Source: Thermoanaerobacterales bacterium UBA4877 (GTDB taxonomy: Bacteria; Bacillota; Thermoanaerobacteria; Thermoanaerobacterales; UBA4877). Taken from it: a stretch of 6,247 bases of DNA. The DNA is taken from the NCBI GenBank assembly GCA_002399345.1, contig DHDL01000007.1:27558-33804 (forward strand), in the 5' to 3' direction. The notes beneath the pieces are model-generated. The model was not told the origin of the DNA and did not search any database. It worked only from the letters and a program-made list of their open reading frames with translations. Within the stretch, counting starts at the first letter, position 1; each line of letters starts with the position of its first letter. This document shows, in pieces, positions 1-4,714 of this stretch. The position numbers and the translations under genes were made by a program.

Positions 1-172
1 AGACATATTTAGGCAATGTTTTCATTGAGTCTTTATATAAGATACGCCAAAAGTTTATATACTCCTTCTCGGTTTTAGACTAAAGATTTTATTAACTAGT
101 GAATTCCTTGAAAGCTCGGTTGAATAATAATCATTCGTAATGGAAATAATTACATAAAAGGAGGAAGACGAT

Positions 173-358
173 ATGAAAAAAACAGATGTCTATTCACAGC
201 TTATTAAGATGAAAGAAACGGACTACAAAAATACCCTGGCAATCATTAGCATAATAGAGAACCTTATTGATAAAGGAATCATTACCCGATCAGATATAGC
301 TACAAAATCCACAGAAATAGAAAAAGAAATCAATAGTGAGGAAAGCTTTACTAACTAA
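173..358 (+). CDS. Small hypothetical protein, 61 residues
   Basis: I do not recognise this protein. The start is well supported: an AGGAGG at 159-164 lies 8 bases before the ATG. The 61-residue product is highly charged, rich in Lys, Glu, Ile and Thr, and has no cysteine, no signal peptide and no membrane segment. A central hydrophobic stretch (about residues 22-37, NTLAIISIIENLIDKG region) followed by IITRSDI suggests a short helix, a turn and a second helix, as in many small helical proteins; this is inference from composition. The gene is visibly more AT-rich than luxS or the glycan operon. It stands alone on the plus strand, converges on luxS and is followed 18 bases later by a hairpin terminator. 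The strong ribosome binding site plus terminator argue that it is a real gene. I see no convincing promoter in bases 1-158. Confidence 0.7.
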   Translation: MKKTDVYSQLIKMKETDYKNTLAIISIIENLIDKGIITRSDIATKSTEIEKEINSEESFTN

Positions 359-376
359 TAAAATATTGCATAATAA

Positions 377-407
377 AAGACAGGAAGACTAAAGATCTCC
401 CTGTCTT
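377..407. terminator. Bidirectional hairpin terminator between the small gene and luxS
   Basis: The arms at 377-388 and 396-407 (core AGACAGG / CCTGTCT) pair over 12 positions with one A-C mismatch around a 7-base loop. On the plus strand a T-rich run follows (TACTTTATT); on the minus strand TTTTATTA follows. The hairpin lies 18 bases after the small gene's stop codon and 3 bases beyond the luxS stop codon, so it can end both convergent transcripts. Confidence 0.8.
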
Positions 408-410
408 ACT

Positions 411-863
411 TTATTCCTTATTTAATATGCCGATGCCTTCATCCAAAACCTTCTTAGCCCAGGCCTTGGCATCCTCCAGTGAATGGTCCCGGTAATTGCC
501 GCATTGCCTCTCATTGGCCGCGGGGATTTCCTCTGTCTGCATTACCTTTTTAAGCGCATTCTCAAAGGCCGATTTCACATCTTCCAGAGAGGATACGCCG
601 AATTTGATAAGATAAAATCCCGTCCTGCAGCCCATGGGGGATACATCTATCACGCCATCCAGCTCGTCCCGGAAATACCCGGCTAAAAGATGCTCCAGCG
701 TGTGCATGCCTGCCGTTGTAACGGTATCAGTGTTGGGTGTTATGAACCTTATATCATATTTTGCCACCCTTTCGCCTTTTTCTCCCTCTTCGATAGAGGC
801 CAGGCGTACATAAGGCGCCTTTACCTTCGTGTGATCCATCTCAAAGCTCTCCACTCTTGCCAT
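411..863 (-). CDS. luxS: S-ribosylhomocysteine lyase (LuxS)
   Basis: LuxS is a cytosolic metalloenzyme of the activated methyl cycle. It splits S-ribosyl-L-homocysteine into L-homocysteine and 4,5-dihydroxy-2,3-pentanedione, the precursor of autoinducer-2. The 150-residue product is close to the usual family length (about 150-160). The metal site is complete: HTLEH gives His54 and His58, and Cys121 lies in the CGNYRDHSLEDA motif. The catalytic residues are Glu57 and Cys79 (SPMGCRTGFY), and the substrate-site residues Ser6, His11 and Arg39 of the family also align. The ATG follows GGGAGGG by 6 bases on the minus strand, which fixes the start. A promoter lies at 903-932 and a terminator just after the stop. 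No pfs (nucleosidase) or metB/metE-type gene is next to it here, so it appears to be a single-gene unit. Whether it serves signalling or only methyl-group recycling cannot be told from the sequence. Confidence 0.97.
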   Translation of the reverse strand: MARVESFEMDHTKVKAPYVRLASIEEGEKGERVAKYDIRFITPNTDTVTTAGMHTLEHLLAGYFRDELDGVIDVSPMGCRTGFYLIKFGVSSLEDVKSAFENALKKVMQTEEIPAANERQCGNYRDHSLEDAKAWAKKVLDEGIGILNKE

Positions 864-902
864 ATCAAACCCTCCCGCTTATTTATACTTCTATTACATT
901 TT

Positions 903-932
903 ATCATAAGACAATGATCCCTGTTTCGTCAA
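903..932 (-). promoter_or_regulatory. Candidate sigma-A promoter of luxS
   Basis: Read on the minus strand, TTGACG (927-932) and TATGAT (903-908) are separated by 18 bases. Transcription would start near 896, giving a leader of about 33 bases that holds the luxS ribosome binding site. Both boxes are one base from consensus. The spacer is one base longer than ideal. Confidence 0.65.
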
Positions 933-940
933 AATGAATA

Positions 941-967
941 TAAAAAAACTGTGATACACACAGTTTT
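941..967 (-). terminator. Rho-independent terminator of the tRNA-Gln/tRNA-Glu unit
   Basis: On the minus strand AAAACTGTG (959-967) pairs perfectly with CACAGTTTT (945-953) around a 5-base loop, and the second arm runs into seven T residues (complement of 942-948). It starts 22 bases after the tRNA-Glu 3' end and ends 8 bases before the luxS -35 box, so it should separate tRNA transcription from luxS. Confidence 0.85.
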
Positions 968-989
968 ATGTAATCTATTTAATATTGGG

Positions 990-1064
990 TGGTAGCCCCC
1001 AGGGGGTTCGAACCCCTGTTACCGCCGTGAGAGGGCGGCGTCCTAGCCGCTAGACCAGAGGGCC
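990..1064 (-). tRNA. tRNA-Glu (anticodon CTC)
   Basis: Read on the minus strand, the 75-base gene folds as a cloverleaf. The acceptor stem pairs GGCCCTC with GGGGGCT and contains two G-U pairs. The anticodon stem is CCGCC/GGCGG with loop CTCTCAC, so the anticodon is CTC (reads GAG). The T stem is AGGGG/CCCCT with loop TTCGAAC. The discriminator is A and CCA is encoded. It is the second gene of a two-tRNA unit, 7 bases after tRNA-Gln. The decoded amino acid follows from the anticodon. Confidence 0.95.
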
Positions 1065-1071
1065 AAAAAAA

Positions 1072-1145
1072 TGGCTGCGGGACTAGGATTCGAACCTAGA
1101 CAGCATGATCCAGAGTCATGAGTGCTACCATTACACAATCCCGCA
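1072..1145 (-). tRNA. tRNA-Gln (anticodon CTG)
   Basis: Read on the minus strand, the 74-base gene has a fully paired acceptor stem TGCGGGA/TCCCGCA with the U1-A72 pair and G73 discriminator typical of glutamine tRNAs, followed by encoded CCA. The anticodon stem is CATGA/TCATG with loop CTCTGGA, giving anticodon CTG (reads CAG). The D stem is GTGT/GCAC and the T stem is CTAGG/CCTAG with loop TTCGAAT. It is the first gene of the tRNA unit. In most Firmicutes, Gln-tRNA is made by charging with Glu and then amidation; that is family knowledge and is not visible here. Confidence 0.95.
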
Positions 1146-1163
1146 ATCTCTTTAACGATAAGT

Positions 1164-1192
1164 ATTATAACATGAGTCTTTTTATGATGCAA
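1164..1192 (-). promoter_or_regulatory. Strong sigma-A promoter of the tRNA unit
   Basis: On the minus strand TTGCAT (1187-1192) and a perfect TATAAT (1164-1169) are separated by the ideal 17 bases. Transcription should start around 1157, about 12 bases before the first base of tRNA-Gln at 1145. This is the best promoter match in the window, as expected for a stable RNA unit. Confidence 0.85.
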
Positions 1193-1390
1193 GCACTTTT
1201 TTATGTGACACAAACAATTTTACTTCAAATCTTGAATTTATATGTATACTTGTAAATTCATAGGATGCCGCATTCCGTAGGTATAAAGAACGCTAATATT
1301 AAATATAATAATAAAGTATGTTGACTGTTAACTAGACGTATTTATTAAAAAGGTATATGTCCAAATGATATACGCCTTAAATCTCAAAAA
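1193..1390. other. AT-rich divergent spacer without genes; two inverted repeats
   Basis: This stretch lies between the minus-strand tRNA promoter and the plus-strand operon promoter, and I find no coding frame with a ribosome binding site in it. It contains an exact 8-bp inverted repeat, TGAATTTA (1233-1240) and TAAATTCA (1253-1260), with 12 bases between the arms. A weaker, bulged dyad spans 1350-1378 (AAGGTATAT against ATATA, bulge, CCTT). A possible second promoter is TTGACT (1321-1326) with TATTAA (1343-1348), 16 bases apart. Function is unknown: the repeats could be operators or part of a longer leader. In such AT-rich DNA some of this could be chance. Confidence 0.4.
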
Positions 1391-1419
1391 TTGATTTGTG
1401 AAACCCATAATTGTATATA
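1391..1419 (+). promoter_or_regulatory. Candidate promoter of the sugar-nucleotide/glycosyltransferase operon
   Basis: TTGATT (1391-1396) and TATATA (1414-1419) are separated by 17 bases. Initiation near 1426 would leave a leader of about 36 bases that contains the GAAGGAG ribosome binding site. A weaker candidate lies upstream at 1321-1348. No other promoter-like site stands out between the four genes, which fits a single transcript. Confidence 0.6.
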
Positions 1420-1446
1420 AAATAGATTTACTGTTTGGAATACTTT

Positions 1447-1453
1447 GAAGGAG
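1447..1453 (+). promoter_or_regulatory. Ribosome binding site that fixes the nucleotidyltransferase start
   Basis: GAAGGAG ends 8 bases before the ATG at 1462. An in-frame TTG at 1435 would add nine residues (MEYFEGVGL), but those codons run through this site, the TTG has no Shine-Dalgarno sequence of its own, and it would lie only about 9 bases from the predicted transcript start. Confidence 0.85.
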
Positions 1454-1461
1454 TTGGTTTA

Positions 1462-2484
1462 ATGAAGGCTCTTTTACTGGCGGGCGGGAAAGGGACCAGG
1501 CTTTATCCGCTGACCCATTCTATACCCAAGCCGATGGTACCGGTCCTTAATAAGCCCCTCTTAGAGAGGACTATAGAATATATTAAAGACTACGGAATAG
1601 ACGAAATTGTAATGAGTCTGTGCTATCAGCCTGAGCAGATCATGAATTATTTTGGAGACGGCAGTAATTATGGAGTGAAAATACATTACTGCATAGAAAA
1701 AAATCCGCTGGGCACAGGCGGCGCAATCAAGAACGCTGAAAAGTATCTGGACGGTACGTCTCTCATATTTAACTCGGACATCATTACGGATATAGATTTA
1801 CAAAAGCTTATAAATCACCACAGAAATATGGGAGCGCGGGTCACCATAGCGCTGACGCGCGTATCCAATCCTACTGCCTACGGGCTTGTTGAGACGGATG
1901 GAAGTGGATGGATTACGGCTTTTAAAGAAAAACCCAAACCGGAGGATGTCACTACGGATTTTATCAATGCGGGCATATATGTTTTCGAGAAGGATGTGCT
2001 TGATTTCATAAAACCGAATTGTGAGGTTTCGGTGGAAAAAGAGGTCTATCCCGGCCTCTTAACGCAAGGCGTAAAGATGTCCGCTTATAAAAATGATAAT
2101 TATTGGATTGATATAGGAACACCTCATAAATACCTTGAGCTTCATCACAACATGCTGGACGGTGCTTTTTCTTACCCGTCCATGGAAACGGAGTATAAAA
2201 ACAGTATATTAATAGATAAAAGCAGCTATATCAGCCCTACCGCAAAACTGATACCACCGATAACCATAGGCAGTAACTGCCATATAGCAGGGGACGTTGT
2301 AATAGGCCCGCATGCGGTTATAGGAAGCGGCGTAAGCATTGATAAAGGAAGTTATATTAAAAACTCCATTATATGGGAAGGATGCCATATAGGGCGAAAA
2401 ACAAAACTAAACAATACCATTGTGGGAATAAACTGTACCATTGAGGATAATAAAAACGTATCCCATGGTGTTATTGCAAAATAA
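1462..2484 (+). CDS. Mannose-1-phosphate guanylyltransferase-like sugar nucleotidyltransferase
   Basis: This 340-residue cytosolic enzyme probably joins mannose-1-phosphate and GTP to give GDP-mannose. The N-terminal nucleotidyltransferase fold (about residues 1-230) shows the signature LLAGGKGTRLYPLT (5-18), PKPM (22-25), the substrate loop LGTGGA (83-88), the metal-binding Asp in FNSD (103-106), FKEKP (154-158), the NAGIY segment (169-173) and WIDIGTP (215-221). The C-terminal part (about 258-330) has imperfect hexapeptide repeats (ISPTAK, ITIGSN, VVIGPH, AVIGSG) typical of a left-handed beta-helix, as in GMPPB-like enzymes. The start was moved from TTG 1435 to ATG 1462 because of the ribosome binding site and the family N-terminus MKALLLAGG. 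It is the first gene of the operon and the phosphomannomutase at the end would supply its substrate. Glucose-1-phosphate thymidylyl- or uridylyltransferase activity cannot be excluded from motifs alone; the mannose assignment rests on overall sequence resemblance and the mutase partner. Confidence 0.88.
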   Translation: MKALLLAGGKGTRLYPLTHSIPKPMVPVLNKPLLERTIEYIKDYGIDEIVMSLCYQPEQIMNYFGDGSNYGVKIHYCIEKNPLGTGGAIKNAEKYLDGTSLIFNSDIITDIDLQKLINHHRNMGARVTIALTRVSNPTAYGLVETDGSGWITAFKEKPKPEDVTTDFINAGIYVFEKDVLDFIKPNCEVSVEKEVYPGLLTQGVKMSAYKNDNYWIDIGTPHKYLELHHNMLDGAFSYPSMETEYKNSILIDKSSYISPTAKLIPPITIGSNCHIAGDVVIGPHAVIGSGVSIDKGSYIKNSIIWEGCHIGRKTKLNNTIVGINCTIEDNKNVSHGVIAK

Positions 2485-2491
2485 GAGGAAG
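2483..2491 (+). promoter_or_regulatory. Ribosome binding site that fixes the glycosyltransferase start
   Basis: AAGAGGAAG overlaps the stop codon of the upstream gene and ends 8 bases before the ATG at 2500. The in-frame GTG at 2491 begins on the last base of this site, so it is unlikely to be the start. Confidence 0.8.
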
Positions 2492-2499
2492 TGTTACTA

Positions 2500-3675
2500 A
2501 TGAACATAGCTGTATTAAGCACTTATCCCCCGAGAGAATGCGGTATAGCCTCATTCTCCAAGGATTTGAAAGATAATATATCCAGGATGGGTAAGAATGT
2601 AAGAATACTGGCGATCACAGACAGCGGCGCACATTACAGGTATCCGTCCGAGGTAATCTACGAGATTAAGCAGGATGAGCGGGGCAGTTTTATAGATGCT
2701 GCCCGGTTTGTTAACGATTCACCCATAGATGTTGTAGTTATAGAGCATGAATACGGCATATTCGGGGGCATGGATGGTAAGTATGTGCTGGACTTTGTGG
2801 AACACCTAGCAAAACCTTTTATACTCACCACACATACGGTACTGCCCAATCCGAATTTCCGGCAGAAATGGATTATGCGCGGCCTGGGTAGTAAAGCAGC
2901 GGCCGTGGCATGTATGACCAGACGGTCCGCCGACCTGCTTGAGGGTATATATTGCATTCCGGATAATAAGATATATGTGATTCCTCATGGGGTTCCCGCT
3001 TTTAAAAATAAGAGCAGGGATAAGCTGAAAAAGTCATACGGTTATTCCGGTCGCAGCATAGTCTCCACCTTCGGCCTTATCGGTCCGGGAAAGGGTATAG
3101 AAAATGGCATAAGATGTATAGGCGAGCTGGCGCCCAGTCACCCTGAAGTTCTATATCTTGTCCTGGGTGAGACCCACCCGGCCTTAGTTAAACAATTCGG
3201 TGAGTCATACAGGGATTCACTTGTTAAATTAGTTGAGCACCTGGGGCTTAAAGACAATATCGAATTCATTAATCATTACCTCTCGATGGAGGAACTGGGG
3301 GATTACCTTTATATGACTGATGTATACCTAACACCTTACCCCAACAGAAGCCAGGCCGTCAGCGGCACACTGACCTATGCTGTGGGATGCGGCAGGGCCA
3401 TTGTATCCACGCCGTATGATTATGCACTGGATATATTAAGCAACAACAGGGGCCTTATCTCTGAAAACACCAACAGCCCCGGGGAGCTGGCCGGCCTTAT
3501 AGGAAGCATCCTGGATAATCCCACACTAAAGCGCGGTCTGGAGAGCAGAGCGGCAAAAAGAGGCAAGACCATGACATGGACAAACGTGGCGAAGCAATAT
3601 ATCAATCTTATGGGAGTCTTAATACAGGGCAACATGAGGGGGAGTAAATTTGGAAGTCTCGTACAAACACCTTAA
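2500..3675 (+). CDS. GT4-type glycosyltransferase, probable GDP-mannose-dependent mannosyltransferase
   Basis: This is a 391-residue retaining glycosyltransferase of the GT-B fold, family GT4 (group 1). The N-terminal domain opens with IAVLSTYPPRECGIASFS (residues 3-20), whose Gly-rich loop is expected to contact donor or acceptor, then EHEYGIFGG (82-90), THTVLPNP (111-118) and IPHGV (161-165) at the domain hinge. The C-terminal donor domain has GLIGPGKGIENGI (192-204), LGETHP (222-227), TDVYLTPY (273-280), then QAVSGTLTYAVGCG (285-298) and STPYDYA (303-309). The usual GT4 EX7E motif is not there: the aligned positions are Gln285 and Tyr293. No signal peptide or membrane segment is visible, so it acts in the cytosol. 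It starts 15 bases after the previous stop and overlaps the next gene by 26 bases. The GDP-mannose donor is inferred from the neighbours, and the acceptor is unknown. From memory, related bacterial GT4 proteins carry the next gene's domain fused at their C-terminus, which would suggest joint action. Confidence 0.85.
   Translation: MNIAVLSTYPPRECGIASFSKDLKDNISRMGKNVRILAITDSGAHYRYPSEVIYEIKQDERGSFIDAARFVNDSPIDVVVIEHEYGIFGGMDGKYVLDFVEHLAKPFILTTHTVLPNPNFRQKWIMRGLGSKAAAVACMTRRSADLLEGIYCIPDNKIYVIPHGVPAFKNKSRDKLKKSYGYSGRSIVSTFGLIGPGKGIENGIRCIGELAPSHPEVLYLVLGETHPALVKQFGESYRDSLVKLVEHLGLKDNIEFINHYLSMEELGDYLYMTDVYLTPYPNRSQAVSGTLTYAVGCGRAIVSTPYDYALDILSNNRGLISENTNSPGELAGLIGSILDNPTLKRGLESRAAKRGKTMTWTNVAKQYINLMGVLIQGNMRGSKFGSLVQTP
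3637..3644 (+). promoter_or_regulatory. Ribosome binding site supporting a TTG start inside the glycosyltransferase gene
   Basis: AGGGGGAG lies inside the end of the glycosyltransferase gene, 5 bases before the TTG at 3650. The alternative in-frame ATG at 3680 has no Shine-Dalgarno sequence and would remove residues next to the HLKRMTDNTG segment that I believe belongs to the family core. The TTG start is therefore preferred. Confidence 0.75.
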
Positions 3676-4714
3676 AAGAATGACCGATAATACCGGAATA
3701 ATCCAGTTTGCAAATAAGGAAAGGCCGCTTAAAGAGAGCGGTTATACCGTAGATGACAATGCCAGGGCACTCCTTGTAGCTATCAACATGAGTGAAAAAG
3801 AGGCTGCGCCGCCAGCTGCAGTTTATCTTAAGTTTTTGTCTACTGCTCAAAGGATAGACGGCGCCTTTACAAACCTGAAGATAGGAGACAATTTCCTGCC
3901 TACCATCGACTCGGAGGACAGCATAGGACGGGCCTTTATGGCCTGCTGTTTTTTGCTTAAAAGCAGCCGGGCAGACGATGAGATGAAGCAGACATCAAAA
4001 GACATAATAAAAATCACCTTGCCTGTCATAGAAAAAATAAGATCATTGAGAGCTGTCTCATATATACTTATCGGGCTTGTGGCACTGGCGGAAGACGGCC
4101 TGGCCGGTCCGGTTATGGAAAGATATGTAAACAGGATTGGAAACCAGCTGAAGGATGCCTACCATGACAGCAATACGGATACATGGAAATGGTATGAGAA
4201 CTGGCTCACCTACTGCAACGCCTTGCTGCCTCATGCGCTTTTTTCTTATTATTCATTCACGGGAGACAAGGAATCACTGACCATCGCAGAGGAGTCTTTA
4301 GGGTTTTTGACGGATGCCCTCCTCAAAAAAGGATACCTATCAGTGGTGGGCAACAAAGGTTGGTGGCTCCGGAACAGCAATATACCTAATTTTGACCAGC
4401 AGCCTGTGGATGCGGCATCAACCACTTTAGCCTGTCTGGAAGGATACGTTACCACAGGCAAAAAAGAGTATATAGAGAAGGCATCTCTTTCATTCCAATG
4501 GTACTGGGGCAAGAATATAAACAGCCTGGAGCTTTATGACAAGGATTCGGGTGGATGTCATGATGCGCTTATACCCGGAGGCCTTAACAAAAACCAGGGG
4601 GCGGAAGCCATAGTTACATTTTTATTAACCGATCAAATGATTAAAAACATTCTTGATGAAAGGAAGGGGTTAATAAATGGCCAGAATAGATCCTGCTATA
4701 TTCCGGCAGTATGA
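3650..4714 (+). CDS. Alpha/alpha-toroid glycosidase-like protein, partner of the GT4 enzyme
   Basis: This 354-residue protein, read from a TTG start, resembles proteins annotated loosely as glycosyltransferase-associated or six-hairpin glycosidase-like. I cannot give it a characterised function. Visible conserved-looking blocks are HLKRMTDNTGIIQ (7-19), GYTVDDNARAL (31-41), DSEDSIGRAF (87-96), WKWYENWLTYCNALLPHAL (179-197), FDQQPVDAAS (248-257), YDKDSGGCHDAL (296-307) and GLNKNQGAEA (311-320). The spacing of helical segments with acidic and aromatic residues at their ends fits an (alpha/alpha)6 barrel, with Asp35/Asp36, Glu183, Asp249/Asp254 and Glu319 as possible pocket residues; this is inference. 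It has no signal peptide, so it is cytosolic like its partners. It overlaps the glycosyltransferase gene by 26 bases and the mutase gene by 38, indicating co-translation. It could trim, cleave, or only bind the glycan made by the GT4 enzyme. Confidence 0.7.
   Translation: MEVSYKHLKRMTDNTGIIQFANKERPLKESGYTVDDNARALLVAINMSEKEAAPPAAVYLKFLSTAQRIDGAFTNLKIGDNFLPTIDSEDSIGRAFMACCFLLKSSRADDEMKQTSKDIIKITLPVIEKIRSLRAVSYILIGLVALAEDGLAGPVMERYVNRIGNQLKDAYHDSNTDTWKWYENWLTYCNALLPHALFSYYSFTGDKESLTIAEESLGFLTDALLKKGYLSVVGNKGWWLRNSNIPNFDQQPVDAASTTLACLEGYVTTGKKEYIEKASLSFQWYWGKNINSLELYDKDSGGCHDALIPGGLNKNQGAEAIVTFLLTDQMIKNILDERKGLINGQNRSCYIPAV

Noticed and set aside
3..83. Open plus-strand frame from the left edge, 26 codons to a TAA, as a possible gene end
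   Set aside because: It is too short to judge, the region is AT-rich, and no terminator hairpin follows the stop. It may be the tail of an upstream gene but I cannot support it.
483..917. Plus-strand open frames opposite and upstream of luxS
   Set aside because: They are antisense to a gene with all catalytic residues and have no ribosome binding sites or recognisable motifs.
1435..1461. TTG start giving nine extra residues on the nucleotidyltransferase
   Set aside because: It has no ribosome binding site of its own, the extension runs through the real Shine-Dalgarno sequence, and the family N-terminus begins at MKALLLAGG.
2491..2499. GTG start for the glycosyltransferase
   Set aside because: The GTG begins on the last base of the ribosome binding site; the ATG at 2500 has ideal spacing and gives the expected N-terminus.
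3680..3682. ATG as start of the toroid protein
   Set aside because: No Shine-Dalgarno sequence precedes it, while the TTG at 3650 has a strong one and keeps the HLKRMTDNTG block.
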